Assembly (NCBI RefSeq): GCF_014252055.1
Contig: NZ_CP059208.1
Location: 124,001-188,000, forward strand
DNA length: 64,000 bases
Origin: Blattabacterium cuenoti
GTDB lineage: Bacteria; Bacteroidota; Bacteroidia; Flavobacteriales; Blattabacteriaceae
Direction: 5' to 3'
Under the pieces are notes generated by a model. It was not told where the DNA came from. It made no database searches and was given only the letters and a program-made list of their open reading frames with translations. Position numbers and translations under genes: made by a program. Below, in pieces: positions 8,753-18,742 of the stretch (positions are counted from its first letter, which is position 1; each line of letters begins with the position of its first letter).

Positions 8753-9517
8753 ATGAGAATAATACAAATATCATTAATATTGTTATGGCGTATGTGGTTC
8801 TTTCTTATTAATTTATTTTTAGTACCATTATTTGCTGCAGTGTCCATTCCATTTTTATTTAAAGATAAATATTATCCAATTGCATATTGGTTTCATCAAA
8901 TATGGGCAAGATGCAATCTTTTCCTTATGGGATTTTGGTACGAACTGGAAAAAGATGAAAAAGAGATCTTAGATAAAAAGAAACAATACATAATTATCAG
9001 CAATCACAGTTCTATCATGGATATCATGTTGATTTACTCTCTTATGAGAAACCATCCTATGGTATTTGTAGGAAAAGCAGAATTAGCTAAACTTCCTTTT
9101 TTTGGATTTGTTTATAAAAAGAGTAATATTTTGATAGATAGAAAAAGTTTATCTAGCTGTATTAAAGTCTTTAAAAAGATTCAAAAAAAAGTAGATTCTG
9201 GAAAAAGTGTTTGTCTTTTTCCAGAAGGAGGGGTACCTAATCCTTCAATCTTTTTAGATCGTTTTAAAAGCGGAGCATTCTTTATAGCTATTATAAATAA
9301 AATTCCTATTATTCCATTTACTATAGCAGATATAAAAACTAAATTTCCTAGTAATTCTATTATAAAAGGATTTCCTGGAAAAATAAGAATTAAACAACAT
9401 CATTCCATATCAACACTAAATTTATCATTAAAAGATAAAGATTCTTTAAAAGAAAAATGTTTTAATATAATAAAATATCAATTGAAAAAATTTGAAAAGG
9501 AAAATATAAATAAATAA
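8753..9517 (+). CDS. plsC: 1-acyl-sn-glycerol-3-phosphate acyltransferase
   Basis: PlsC adds the second acyl chain to lysophosphatidate to give phosphatidic acid, at the inner membrane. The 254 residues begin with a hydrophobic anchor (about residues 5-35), followed by the catalytic NHSSIMD box (His85, Asp90) and the FPEG box (156-159), both diagnostic of the acyltransferase family. It lies 3 bp upstream of rnhA on the same strand. Retention of this step fits an endosymbiont that still makes its own phospholipids, in line with the acc genes nearby. Confidence 0.93.
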   Translation: MRIIQISLILLWRMWFFLINLFLVPLFAAVSIPFLFKDKYYPIAYWFHQIWARCNLFLMGFWYELEKDEKEILDKKKQYIIISNHSSIMDIMLIYSLMRNHPMVFVGKAELAKLPFFGFVYKKSNILIDRKSLSSCIKVFKKIQKKVDSGKSVCLFPEGGVPNPSIFLDRFKSGAFFIAIINKIPIIPFTIADIKTKFPSNSIIKGFPGKIRIKQHHSISTLNLSLKDKDSLKEKCFNIIKYQLKKFEKENINK

Positions 9518-9520
9518 TCC

Positions 9521-10012
9521 GTGAATAATAATAGAAAAATTTATATTTATACCGATGGTTCCTCTAGAGGAAATCCAGGACCAGGAGGATATGGAGTCTT
9601 TATAGAAGAAATGATTACTGGATTTTCTTATACGAAAAAGATAACCTCTATATCTGAAGGATATCGTTATACTACTAATAATCGAATGGAATTGCTAGCT
9701 ATAATAGTTGGATTGGAAAAAATAGAAAAGAAAAAACAAAATGTTGTTGTCTTTACCGATTCTAAGTATATAGTAAATACTATTCAAAATAAATGGATTC
9801 ACAGTTGGGAGAAAAATAACTTTTACAAAAAAAAAAATGTAGATTTGTGGAAAAGATTTTTGTTTTCATTTTACCAGCATTATATCATTTTTCAATGGAT
9901 TAAAGGCCATAGCAATCATTATATTAATGATTATTGTGATAGATTATCTACAGAAGCATCTAAAAGAAAAAATCTAAAAATAGATTATGTTTATGAAAAA
10001 CAAAATAAATGA
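9521..10012 (+). CDS. rnhA: Ribonuclease HI
   Basis: RNase HI degrades RNA in RNA-DNA hybrids. All four metal-binding carboxylates are present: Asp12 (YTDGSSRGNPGPGG), Glu57 (NNRMELLA), Asp80 (FTDSKY) and Asp140, plus the catalytic histidine in IKGHSNH (about 130). The 163 residues match the usual length. The start is GTG at 9521, because the conserved domain begins only six codons later and no ATG is suitably placed. An 11-A run (9827-9837) is in frame in this gene. Its 3' end is 6 bp from the convergent methyltransferase gene. Confidence 0.94.
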   Translation: MNNNRKIYIYTDGSSRGNPGPGGYGVFIEEMITGFSYTKKITSISEGYRYTTNNRMELLAIIVGLEKIEKKKQNVVVFTDSKYIVNTIQNKWIHSWEKNNFYKKKNVDLWKRFLFSFYQHYIIFQWIKGHSNHYINDYCDRLSTEASKRKNLKIDYVYEKQNK

Positions 10013-10018
10013 AATTAA

Positions 10019-10807
10019 TTAGTTATAATATTTTTGTCTAATGATTTCATAAGTTATTATAGATACTGCGTGACTAACATTTAGTGAATTTATATTCCCA
10101 AACATAGGAATTTTTATTATCTTGTTAGCTTTTTCTAGCCAAATATCAGAAACTCCTTTATCTTCAGATCCAAAAATAATAGCTATACGAGGATAAGATA
10201 ATTTTGTACTATATATATTAGAACTATTATTAAACCCAGTCGTAAATATTTTTACATCATTTTTTTTCAACCAATGTAAAATAACTTCTATTTTTTCTTC
10301 TATAAAGATAGGAGTTATAAAAACACACCCTAAACTAGATCTAATTACATTGGAATTAAAAATATAAGTTTTCATATTACATATGATAATTATATTAATT
10401 CCAACTGCATTAGCTATTCTTAATATAGATCCTAAATTTCCAGGTTTTTCTATACCATCCAAAATAAGGATCAACGTATTATTATTAGAAATTTTAATTT
10501 TCTTTAATACGTTTTCTTTTTTTTCTTTAAATAAAGCAATAATCCCACCAGAATTTTCTCTATAAGATATTTTTTTAAATATATTTACGTTAATATAGAA
10601 AATTATTGATTTAAATGATTCAATCAAATTATATTCGTGAAATATTTTGTTGCATATAAAAATCTCTATTGGATAAAATAGACCTTTTATTGCCATTTCA
10701 AATTCTTTTATTCCTTCTACAAGGAAGACTTTATTTTTATTTTTTCCTTTATAATTTTTAATTAAATTTTTAATTTTCGTATTTTTCAAACTGTATATTT
10801 TTTTCAT
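10019..10807 (-). CDS. TrmH/SpoU-family RNA 2'-O-methyltransferase
   Basis: This 262-residue protein has an N-terminal RNA-binding region and a C-terminal SPOUT methyltransferase domain. The knotted SAM-binding motifs are present: LDGIEKPGNLGSILR near 118, IIFGSEDKGVS near 215, and the last motif NSLNVSHAVSI near 240. Such enzymes methylate ribose 2'-OH in rRNA or tRNA; the exact target (RlmB-like or other) cannot be told from sequence. Its ATG lies only 11 bp from that of the divergent deaminase gene, so their promoters must overlap the neighbouring coding region. Confidence 0.88.
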   Translation of the reverse strand: MKKIYSLKNTKIKNLIKNYKGKNKNKVFLVEGIKEFEMAIKGLFYPIEIFICNKIFHEYNLIESFKSIIFYINVNIFKKISYRENSGGIIALFKEKKENVLKKIKISNNNTLILILDGIEKPGNLGSILRIANAVGINIIIICNMKTYIFNSNVIRSSLGCVFITPIFIEEKIEVILHWLKKNDVKIFTTGFNNSSNIYSTKLSYPRIAIIFGSEDKGVSDIWLEKANKIIKIPMFGNINSLNVSHAVSIITYEIIRQKYYN

Positions 10808-10818
10808 TATCTTATTTT

Positions 10819-11235
10819 ATGATTAAAAAAAATGATGATATTGTCTATATGAATAAAGCAATTTTTGTTTCAAAATTTTCTTTTTGTAAAAAAAAAAAAG
10901 TAGGAGCTGTTATAGTAAAAGATAATAAAATTATATCTGATGGATATAATAATACACCAATTGGTTTTGATAATCTTTGTGAAGATATAAATGGAAAAAC
11001 TAAATGGTATGTATTACATGCCGAAGCTAATGCTATATTAAAAATATCGTCTTCATCTTTATCTTGCAATGGAGCTTCTATATATATCACTCATTTTCCA
11101 TGTAAAGAATGTAGTAAATTAATTTATTTATCTAGTTTAAAAAGAGTTATATATTTGCATAAAAATGATAAAAAAGATCATGAAAGTTTTTTTTTTCTTA
11201 AAAAATTGGAAATAGAAGTTGAAAAATTGAATTAA
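10819..11235 (+). CDS. Deoxycytidylate (dCMP) deaminase family protein
   Basis: This 138-residue zinc deaminase of the dCMP deaminase (ComEB) family probably converts dCMP to dUMP, the substrate of ThyA (18743-19546). The zinc site is HAEANAI (His68, Glu70) with PCKECS (Cys95, Cys98), and a further segment, NTPIGFDNLCED, resembles the nucleotide-binding loop of this family. A 12-A run (10888-10899), the longest homopolymer I found inside a gene here, encodes Lys24-27 in frame. The substrate assignment is from family resemblance only. Confidence 0.88.
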   Translation: MIKKNDDIVYMNKAIFVSKFSFCKKKKVGAVIVKDNKIISDGYNNTPIGFDNLCEDINGKTKWYVLHAEANAILKISSSSLSCNGASIYITHFPCKECSKLIYLSSLKRVIYLHKNDKKDHESFFFLKKLEIEVEKLN

Positions 11236-11259
11236 TTTTTCAAACATTTATAAAATAAA

Positions 11260-11341
11260 ACCCAGGTGGCGAAATTGGTAGACGCGTTGGACTCAAAATC
11301 CAATGATTTTTATCATGCGGGTTCAAATCCCGCCCTGGGTA
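11260..11341 (+). tRNA. tRNA-Leu (anticodon CAA)
   Basis: An 82-nt cloverleaf is visible. The acceptor stem is ACCCAGG (11260-11266) with CCTGGGT (11334-11340) and discriminator A at 11341. The D-loop contains TTGGTAGA. The anticodon stem TTGGA/TCCAA encloses CTCAAAA, giving anticodon CAA, which reads UUG. The long variable arm (TGATTTTTATCA) marks a class II tRNA, and the T-loop is GTTCAAATC. The 3' CCA is not encoded and must be added by the Cca enzyme (54585-56006). Confidence 0.97.
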
Positions 11342-11349
11342 TTTTATTT

Positions 11350-13053
11350 TTAAAATAAAAAATATCTTTGGGATAATGGTAAAATATCAGAAGGTTTAGA
11401 AATTATTTTCTCTCCATTTATATAAACATTATAAGTTTTTGGATCGATTTCTACATTTGGGGTTTTTTCATTTAGAATCATTTTTTCCTTTGAAATAGAT
11501 CTACATCCTCTTACTACTTTGATTTGTTTTTTTATTTCATTTTTTTCAAAAAAACAATTGTTAATAGCATTTATAGGAATAAAAACACTACTTATTTTTG
11601 GTTCAAAAAAACCAAACATTTTTCGATACATAAATGGTTGTGGAGTAGGAATAGTGGCATTTGGATCTCCAACACTAGCGTATGCAATCATTCCTCCTTT
11701 TATTACCAATTCTGGTTTAGCTCCAAAAAAAGAAGGTTTCCAAATAACTAAATCTGCCATTTTTCCAACATGAATTGATCCAACGTATTCTGAAATACCA
11801 TGTGTAATAGCAGGATTTATTGTATATTTCGAAATATATCTCTTTACTCTAAAATTATCATTTTTAGAATTATCCTCTTTAATGGGGCCTCTTTGCTTTT
11901 TCATTTTATCAGCTGTTTGCCATGTTCTTTTAACAATTTCCCCTATTCTACCCATAGCCTGAGAATCGGAACTAGTCATGCTTATTGCTCCTATATCATG
12001 TAATACTCCTTCCGCACTAATAGTTTCGGATCTTATACGAGATTTAGCAAAAGCAATATCTTCTGGAAGATTAGAATCTAAATGATGACAGATCATCAAC
12101 ATATCCAAATGTTCATCTATTGTGTTACAAGTATAAGGCATAGTAGGACTTGTAGATGAAGGTAATACATTAGAAAATGATATCACTTTTAATAAGTCAG
12201 GAGTATGTCCTCCTCCAGCTCCTTCTGTATGATAGGTATGAATAGTTCTACCTTTAAAAGTTTTTAAGGTATCTTCTATGTAACCAGATTCATTTAATGA
12301 ATCTGTATGTATATTTACTTGAATATCCAACTCCTCCGCAACATTTAAACATTGATCTATAACATGAGGGGTACTTCCCCAATCTTCATGAATTTTTAAT
12401 CCACCTGCTCCAGCTTCTATTTGTTCAATTAAAGCTTTTGAACTAGAACTATTTCCGCTTGCAAGAAAAATGAAATTTATAGGAATATGATCGGTGCTTT
12501 TTAACATTCTTTGAATATTCCAAACACCTGAAGTACAATTAGTTGCTATGCTCCCCGTAGCAGGCCCTGACCCTCCTCCTATGATAGTAGTTGTCCCATT
12601 TTCCAATGCTACTTCAAATAATTGTGGACATATATAATGTACGTGACTATCAACGCTACCTGCTGTAACTATCATGTTTTCACAAGAAATAACTTCTGTT
12701 CCTGCCCCAATATACATGTTGGGGTGTACACTATCCATAAAATATGGATTTCCTGATTTTCCTATTCCTACTATAATTCCATTCTTTATTCCAATATCTG
12801 CTTTTACAATACCCCAGTGATCGATAATAATAGCATTAGTCAATACTAAATCTAAAACTCTTTTTTTTGTTGCTAATGGATGTTGACCCATTCCATCTCT
12901 AATAACTTTTCCACCTCCAAAAACACATTCATCTCCATAAATAGTATAATCTTTTTCTATTTCAATCCATAGAGATGTATCACCTAAACGAATTTTATCT
13001 CCTTTGGTTGGACCATACATGCTAGCATAAGATTCTCTATCTATTTTTTTCAT
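11350..13053 (-). CDS. ureC: Urease subunit alpha
   Basis: UreC is the nickel-containing catalytic subunit that hydrolyses urea to ammonia and carbamate. The 567 residues carry every active-site residue at a constant +3 offset from the Klebsiella enzyme: His137/His139 (HVH), carbamylated Lys220 (GLKIHED), His249, His275, flap Cys322-His323 (CHH) and Asp363. The gene therefore looks fully functional. It overlaps ureAB by 4 bp (ATGA), so the two are translationally coupled. The accessory genes for nickel insertion (ureD, E, F, G) are not in the window. The role expected in a cockroach symbiont is recovery of nitrogen from host urea. Confidence 0.97.
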   Translation of the reverse strand: MKKIDRESYASMYGPTKGDKIRLGDTSLWIEIEKDYTIYGDECVFGGGKVIRDGMGQHPLATKKRVLDLVLTNAIIIDHWGIVKADIGIKNGIIVGIGKSGNPYFMDSVHPNMYIGAGTEVISCENMIVTAGSVDSHVHYICPQLFEVALENGTTTIIGGGSGPATGSIATNCTSGVWNIQRMLKSTDHIPINFIFLASGNSSSSKALIEQIEAGAGGLKIHEDWGSTPHVIDQCLNVAEELDIQVNIHTDSLNESGYIEDTLKTFKGRTIHTYHTEGAGGGHTPDLLKVISFSNVLPSSTSPTMPYTCNTIDEHLDMLMICHHLDSNLPEDIAFAKSRIRSETISAEGVLHDIGAISMTSSDSQAMGRIGEIVKRTWQTADKMKKQRGPIKEDNSKNDNFRVKRYISKYTINPAITHGISEYVGSIHVGKMADLVIWKPSFFGAKPELVIKGGMIAYASVGDPNATIPTPQPFMYRKMFGFFEPKISSVFIPINAINNCFFEKNEIKKQIKVVRGCRSISKEKMILNEKTPNVEIDPKTYNVYINGEKIISKPSDILPLSQRYFLF

Positions 13054-13673
13054 ATTTTCGTATTTTCTTTTCCTGAAAAACCATAAATTTTTTTATTTCC
13101 TCCTATTTCCACTAAAATTACTTCTTTTGTTTCTCCTGGTTCAAATCTAATGGACCTTCCAGAAGGTAAATCTAACTTATAACCCCTAGTTCCTTCTCTA
13201 TCAAAAATAAGAGCTGGGTTTGTTTCGTAAAAATGAAAATGAGAACCTATTTGTATAGGACGATTTCCAGAATTAGAAACTACTCTTTTTATACGAGATC
13301 TTCCAGATAGTAAAACAATTTCTTCTTTAAGAAGATCATATTGTCCTGGAATAACATTGGAAGTTCCTTTTTTTTTAATAGGATTGTGTATTGTTACTAA
13401 CTTTGTACCATCAGGAAAAGTAGCTTCTACTTGAACATTATTAAGCATTTCATGAACTCCATCCATAACTTGCTCATTTTTAAGGATATTTGCAGCTTCT
13501 TTCATAAGATTTTTTACTGTTTTTCCTTCACGAGCTCCTTCCATTACATAATTGGTGATCAATGCCAAAGACTCAGGATAATTTAGTTTTAATCCTCTTT
13601 TTAAACGTTTTTTTGCCAATTCTCCAGCCATATGCAGAAGAATTTTTTCCTTTTCATAAGAAGTTAAATGCAT
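13050..13673 (-). CDS. ureAB: Fused urease gamma/beta subunit
   Basis: One 207-residue protein joins urease gamma (about residues 1-100, ending in the [19 protein letters not shown] region) to beta (about 108-207, with [18 protein letters not shown] and RFEPGET). In most bacteria these are two genes (ureA, ureB); a gamma-beta fusion is known from Helicobacter and from Blattabacterium. It precedes ureC with a 4-bp overlap. No promoter consensus was found in the 328-bp space upstream that it shares with thrA. Confidence 0.96.
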   Translation of the reverse strand: MHLTSYEKEKILLHMAGELAKKRLKRGLKLNYPESLALITNYVMEGAREGKTVKNLMKEAANILKNEQVMDGVHEMLNNVQVEATFPDGTKLVTIHNPIKKKGTSNVIPGQYDLLKEEIVLLSGRSRIKRVVSNSGNRPIQIGSHFHFYETNPALIFDREGTRGYKLDLPSGRSIRFEPGETKEVILVEIGGNKKIYGFSGKENTKI

Positions 13674-14001
13674 ACTCTATTTTAATTATTTTTGTTCACA
13701 AACAAAATAAAAATATCATTATAACAATAATTCATTTGAATTTTTTAAAGTTATGAAATATTATTCTAAATAAATAACTCTTTATTTTTTATATATGAAA
13801 TATGAAATCATCCCATCATTTATTACATTTATCATTACAATAAAACAACAAAAATTGTTATCATATATCGTAAACATACAAAAAGAATTTTAATTTCTAT
13901 CTAATCTTTCAATGAATAAATAAATAAAAAAACACGCCTCCATAAATTATGATTATTTTTGCATCAATAGAGGGAAAATTGTTATTAAAAATAATTAAGA
14001 A
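13674..14001. other. Intergenic region between ureAB and thrA
   Basis: This 328-bp spacer, very A+T-rich, separates the divergent urease and threonine operons and must hold both promoters. The only signal I can name is a TAnnTTTG box at 13954-13961 for thrA. A short inverted repeat, AACAA/TTGTT, around 13847-13859 is too small to interpret. No ORF with recognisable similarity, tRNA or convincing attenuator was seen. Confidence 0.6.
13954..13961 (+). promoter_or_regulatory. Bacteroidota-type -7 box upstream of thrA
   Basis: TATTTTTG matches the consensus TAnnTTTG exactly and ends 40 nt before the thrA ATG. No TTG element is present at the usual -33 distance. It would drive the thrA-thrB-thrC operon. 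Confidence 0.45.
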
Positions 14002-16449
14002 ATGCAAGTTTTAAAATTTGGAGGAAGTTCCGTAGCTCATTCTAATGCAATAAAACGTATTTGTTCTTTATTAGAAAAAAAACCAAAAGGAAAATATGCA
14101 ATTGTTGTTTCTGCATTAGGAAATATTACGGATCAACTTATACAATGTGGTAAATTAGCTTCTGAAAGAAGAAATAGTTACAAAGATATATTAGAAGAAA
14201 TAGAAATTCGTCATATTAATATTATTAGAGAACTGTTTCCGATTACTTATCAAAGTCATTTAATTAGTTGGATAAAAAAAAATGTCAATGATTTAGAAAG
14301 TTTATGTGATGGAATTTTTCAAGTAGAAGAATTATCAAAACGTTCTTTGGATAAAATTATGAGTTTTGGAGAACTTAGTTCTTCTTATCTCATAGCAGAA
14401 AAATTAAAACAATCTGGACTAGACGCTGTCTGCAAAGACAGCAGAGATTTAATCATTACAGATTCTCAATTTGGATGTGCTCAAGTGGATTTCATTACAA
14501 GTAATCACAATATTATTCAATTTTTTCGTGAAAAAATATCAGAATATATTGTTTTACCCGGTTTTATAGGGGCTACATTAGAAAACGAAACAACTACTTT
14601 GGGAAGAGGGGGGTCTGATTATACTGCAGCTATTTTAGCCGCTGCTATATCTGCAAGTCTACTTGAAATATGGACAGATGTAAGTGGGATGATGACAGCT
14701 AATCCGAAAATAGTAAATCAAGCTTTTCCCATTAAAGAAATTTCTTATGAAGAAGCTATGGAATTATCTCATTTTGGAGCAAAAGTAATTTATCCTCCTA
14801 CAATACAACCTGCTATGAAAAAACACATCCCCATACAAATTAAAAATACTTTTTATCCTATGGACACAGGTACTTTAATTTATATTAGTAAAAATACAAA
14901 TATTAGTCAACCTGTTACCGGAATATCTGGAATTCAGAATATGGCTCTTCTTACTCTTGAGGGGAGTGGAATGATAGGAAATCCTGGATATTCTAAACGT
15001 TTATTTGATGCTCTATCACGTGAAAAAATAAATGTAATTTTTATAACTCAAAGTTCTTCAGAACATTCTATTACTACTGGAATTAATGAAATGGATGTTA
15101 TAAAAGCAAAAACAGTTATAGATAGTGAATTTTCTCAAGAAATACATCAAAGACGTATAGATCCATTAAGAATAGAAAAAGATCTTTGCATAATTGCAGT
15201 AGTGGGAGATAATATGAAAAATCTTCATGGAACTAGCGGTAAAATGTTTTCTTCTTTGGGTAGAAATAGTATTAATGTTAGAGCTATTGCACAAGGATCT
15301 ACTGAAAAAAATATATCAGCTGTTATTAGAAAAACTGATTTTAAAAAAGCATTGAATACTTTACATGAAGCATTTTTCGAAAGTCCTCCAAAACAAATTA
15401 ATCTTTTTATTTGTGGCGTTGGAAAAGTAGGTAGCAAGTTACTTGAACAAATAGATCAACAACAAAATTATTTATTAGAAGAATTAAAACTTCAAGTAAG
15501 AGTAATAGGATTGGCTAATAGTAGAAAAATGTATTTCCATAATCATGGAATAAATTTAGGTGAATGGAATAAATATCTTAATGAAAAAGGAGAAAAAATG
15601 AATATATATTCATTTATGGAAAAAGTTTGGAAATTTAATTTAAGAAATAGTTTATTTGTTGATAATACAGCTAGTGAAGAAATGGCTATGACTTACGAAA
15701 AATTCTTGAAAAATGGAATAGGGGTCATTACCTGTAATAAGATAGCTTGTTCTTCTGATTATGAACATTACAAAAAATTAAAGACTTTATCTAGACATTT
15801 TAAAGCTCCTTTTTTATTTGAAACTAATGTAGGAGCAAGTCTTCCAGTTATTAGTACATTAAATGACCTTATAAATAGTGGAGATAAAATAAATAAAATT
15901 GAAGCAGTATTATCAGGAAGTTTGAATTTTATATTCAATTGTTTTACGGGAAAAAAATCTTTTTTAGAAGTTGTAAAAGAAGCTCAATTAAAAGGATATA
16001 CAGAACCAGATCCTCGTATTGATCTAAGTGGATTAGATGTTATGAGGAAGATTGTTATTTTAGCAAGAGAATGTGGGGCCCCATTAGAATTAAGTGATAT
16101 ACATAAAAAATCATTTCTTCCTGAAACTTGTTTAAAGTCGAGTTCAATAGATAGTTTTTATCAAGAATTACATAAGTATAAAGATTACTTTTTTGATATT
16201 AGAAATGAAGCAGAAAAATTAAAAAAACGTTTACGTTTTATCGCACGTTATGAAAATGGGATAGCTTTTGTTGGATTGGAATCTGTTCAGCAAAATCATC
16301 CATTTTTTCAATTAGAAGGAAAAGATAATATGGTCTTATATAATACATATCGTTACGCTGAACAACCTCTTATCATAAGAGGTGCTGGAGCTGGAGCAGA
16401 AGTTACTGCATCAGGAGTTTTTTCTGATATTATTAAAGCTACTAAATAA
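14002..16449 (+). CDS. thrA: Bifunctional aspartokinase / homoserine dehydrogenase
   Basis: ThrA catalyses the first and third steps from aspartate to threonine. Residues 1-290 are the aspartokinase domain (KFGGSSV at 4-10, TLGRGGSDYTA near 205). Residues about 310-460 form the ACT regulatory region. Residues 465-815 are homoserine dehydrogenase (NAD(P) motif CGVGKVGSK near 470; catalytic GYTEPDPRIDLSG region near 670). The 815-residue length is that of the full E. coli-type fusion. It leads thrA-thrB-thrC, with 5 bp to thrB. Aspartyl phosphate from the kinase half could also feed lysine synthesis, for which dapD is at 56611. Confidence 0.96.
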   Translation: MQVLKFGGSSVAHSNAIKRICSLLEKKPKGKYAIVVSALGNITDQLIQCGKLASERRNSYKDILEEIEIRHINIIRELFPITYQSHLISWIKKNVNDLESLCDGIFQVEELSKRSLDKIMSFGELSSSYLIAEKLKQSGLDAVCKDSRDLIITDSQFGCAQVDFITSNHNIIQFFREKISEYIVLPGFIGATLENETTTLGRGGSDYTAAILAAAISASLLEIWTDVSGMMTANPKIVNQAFPIKEISYEEAMELSHFGAKVIYPPTIQPAMKKHIPIQIKNTFYPMDTGTLIYISKNTNISQPVTGISGIQNMALLTLEGSGMIGNPGYSKRLFDALSREKINVIFITQSSSEHSITTGINEMDVIKAKTVIDSEFSQEIHQRRIDPLRIEKDLCIIAVVGDNMKNLHGTSGKMFSSLGRNSINVRAIAQGSTEKNISAVIRKTDFKKALNTLHEAFFESPPKQINLFICGVGKVGSKLLEQIDQQQNYLLEELKLQVRVIGLANSRKMYFHNHGINLGEWNKYLNEKGEKMNIYSFMEKVWKFNLRNSLFVDNTASEEMAMTYEKFLKNGIGVITCNKIACSSDYEHYKKLKTLSRHFKAPFLFETNVGASLPVISTLNDLINSGDKINKIEAVLSGSLNFIFNCFTGKKSFLEVVKEAQLKGYTEPDPRIDLSGLDVMRKIVILARECGAPLELSDIHKKSFLPETCLKSSSIDSFYQELHKYKDYFFDIRNEAEKLKKRLRFIARYENGIAFVGLESVQQNHPFFQLEGKDNMVLYNTYRYAEQPLIIRGAGAGAEVTASGVFSDIIKATK

Positions 16450-16454
16450 TAATC

Positions 16455-17405
16455 ATGAAGGGGGTTAAAATACTTGCACCAGCTACCGTAGCTAATCTAG
16501 CTTGTGGATTTGATGTAATTGGATTGTCTTTAGGTATTCCAGAAGATGAAATTTTTTTATATAAATCTAATACCCCAGGAATACGTATTAATAAAATACG
16601 TGGGGCATCTCTACCTACCGATCCAAAAAAAAATGTAGCTTTTGTTGCTTTGCAATTTTTATTAAAAAAATATCAACAAAGAGAAAATTTTCAAGAAAAA
16701 AAAATAGGATTTGAAATAGAATTAATTAAAAATATCCATCCTGGAAGTGGGATAGGATCTAGTGCTGCTAGTGCAGCTGGAGTTGTTTTTGGAGCTAATA
16801 TTCTTTTAGGTAATCCTTTTAGTAAAAAGCAACTTATACGGTTTGCTATGGAGGGAGAACGAATAGCAAGTGGATCAGCTCATGCTGATAATGTTGCTCC
16901 TGCTATAATGGGGGGAGTAACTTTAGTAAGAAGTTATAAACCTTTAGATATTACTAATCTTCATGTTCCTAGAGAATTATGGGTTAGTATCATTCATCCT
17001 CAAATAGAGATAAAAACATCAGATGCTAGAGATATTTTGAAACAGAAAGTATTAATGACAGATGCCATTCATCAATGGGGTAATGTAGGAGCATTGGTTG
17101 CTGGATTATATCAAGAAGATTATGCTTTAATTAGTAGATCCTTAGAAGATGTAATTGTAGAACCGATAAGAGCTACACTTATTCCAGCATTTTATGAATT
17201 AAAAATAAAATGTAAAGAAATAGGAGCATTAGGTGGAGGTATTTCTGGATCTGGTCCATCTGTATTTATGTTAAGTAAAGGAAATTATACTGCAAAAAAA
17301 GTAACAGAAGAAATGAATCGTGTTTATTCTCCATTAAAAGTAGATTATAAAACTTATACCTCTCCTATTAACCAAAAAGGGGTGAAATGGTTTAAAATTA
17401 TTTAA
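16455..17405 (+). CDS. thrB: Homoserine kinase
   Basis: ThrB phosphorylates homoserine with ATP. It is a GHMP-family kinase of 316 residues. The N-terminal ATVANLACGFD motif and the phosphate-binding loop HPGSGIGSSAASAAG (about 95-109) are clear, as is the late GGGISGSGPS motif (about 260). It is the second gene of the thr operon, 5 bp after thrA and 20 bp before thrC. Nothing suggests decay. Confidence 0.96.
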   Translation: MKGVKILAPATVANLACGFDVIGLSLGIPEDEIFLYKSNTPGIRINKIRGASLPTDPKKNVAFVALQFLLKKYQQRENFQEKKIGFEIELIKNIHPGSGIGSSAASAAGVVFGANILLGNPFSKKQLIRFAMEGERIASGSAHADNVAPAIMGGVTLVRSYKPLDITNLHVPRELWVSIIHPQIEIKTSDARDILKQKVLMTDAIHQWGNVGALVAGLYQEDYALISRSLEDVIVEPIRATLIPAFYELKIKCKEIGALGGGISGSGPSVFMLSKGNYTAKKVTEEMNRVYSPLKVDYKTYTSPINQKGVKWFKII

Positions 17406-17425
17406 TAAATAAATTAGAAAAATTT

Positions 17426-18742
17426 ATGTTATATCGTAGTTTAACAAATGATAAGAATTTAATTTCTTTTGAAGAAGCTGTATTAAAAGGATTATCTCCA
17501 GATGGAAGTTTATACGTTCCAAAACGTATTCCTATATTAGATGATCAATTTATTAAAAATCTACCAAAACTTCAGATTTCTGAAATTTGTAAGTATATTA
17601 TAAAACCTTATATAGGAAAATCTATTCCAGATTCATTTATTTCTAATATTATCAATGATACTTTATCTTTTCCTTTTCCATTAAAAAAAATACATGATAA
17701 CATTTATGTATTAGAACTTTTTCATGGTCCTACTCTAGCTTTTAAAGATGTAGGAGTAAGATTTATGGCGGAATGTTTGAGTTTTTTCTATAAAAAAATA
17801 AAAAAAAAAATAACCATCTTGGTAGCTACTTCTGGTGATACGGGTGCTGCTGTAGCTCATGGGTTTTATAAAAAACCTGGAATAGAAGTGATTATTTTAT
17901 ATCCATATAATGGAATTAGTTCATTACAAAAAAAACAAATTACTTCTTTGGGGGAAAATATATTTTCTTTGGAGATAAAAGGAAATTTTGATAATTGTCA
18001 AAACATTGTTAAAAAGTCTTTTTTAGATAAAGAAATACGAAAAAAATATGTGTTAACTTCTGCTAATTCTATAAACGTAGCAAGATGGCTCCCTCAAATG
18101 TTTTATTATTTTTTAGCTTATAAGACAATAGAAAATCCTGTAGAACTAATTTTTTCAGTTCCTAGTGGAAATTTTGGAAATATTTGTGCAGGTCTGATGT
18201 CAGAAAAAATGGGGTTACCTATAAAATTTTTTATTGCCCCAACAAATATAAATGACACTATTCCTAGATTTTTGAAATATGAAAAATATCAACCGCTTCC
18301 TGTAAAGAAAACTATATCAAATGCTATGGATATATCTAATCCAAATAATTTTCCTAGAATATGGAATTATTTATATAAAGAAAATATTTTACAACTAAAG
18401 AAAAAACTATTTTCGTATCGATTCACAGACAAAGAGACTCTCTATATTATAGAAAAAGTATGGAAAAAATATAAATATATATTAGATCCACATGGTGCAG
18501 TAGGATATTTAGGAATAAAGAAATATTTTAAAAAAATGAATTATAAATCTTCATTAAAAGCTATTTTTTTAGAAACAGCTCATCCTATTAAATTCTTAGA
18601 TCATATGCCACTAATTTTACGAGATGAAATTATAGTTCCTAGTAACTTAGGAGTTTTCTTAAAAGAAAAAAGAAAAGAAAAAATTTTATCTATGTCCAAT
18701 GATTTTAATAATTTTAAAAGTTGGTTATTAGAAAGAATATAA
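17426..18742 (+). CDS. thrC: Threonine synthase
   Basis: ThrC converts O-phosphohomoserine to threonine using pyridoxal phosphate. The 438 residues start with the family pattern MLYRSLTN and GLSPDGSLYVP; the PLP-binding lysine is Lys107 in GPTLAFKDVG, followed by the phosphate-contact region ATSGDTGAAVAHG (about 134-146). It ends the thr operon. Its stop codon directly abuts the stop of the convergent thyA gene with no spacer. Confidence 0.96.
   Translation: MLYRSLTNDKNLISFEEAVLKGLSPDGSLYVPKRIPILDDQFIKNLPKLQISEICKYIIKPYIGKSIPDSFISNIINDTLSFPFPLKKIHDNIYVLELFHGPTLAFKDVGVRFMAECLSFFYKKIKKKITILVATSGDTGAAVAHGFYKKPGIEVIILYPYNGISSLQKKQITSLGENIFSLEIKGNFDNCQNIVKKSFLDKEIRKKYVLTSANSINVARWLPQMFYYFLAYKTIENPVELIFSVPSGNFGNICAGLMSEKMGLPIKFFIAPTNINDTIPRFLKYEKYQPLPVKKTISNAMDISNPNNFPRIWNYLYKENILQLKKKLFSYRFTDKETLYIIEKVWKKYKYILDPHGAVGYLGIKKYFKKMNYKSSLKAIFLETAHPIKFLDHMPLILRDEIIVPSNLGVFLKEKRKEKILSMSNDFNNFKSWLLERI

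Noticed and set aside
13674-14001. Possible threonine attenuator or riboswitch before thrA
   Set aside because: No leader ORF rich in Thr/Ile codons, no strong paired stems and no T-run were found; only a -7 box is supported.
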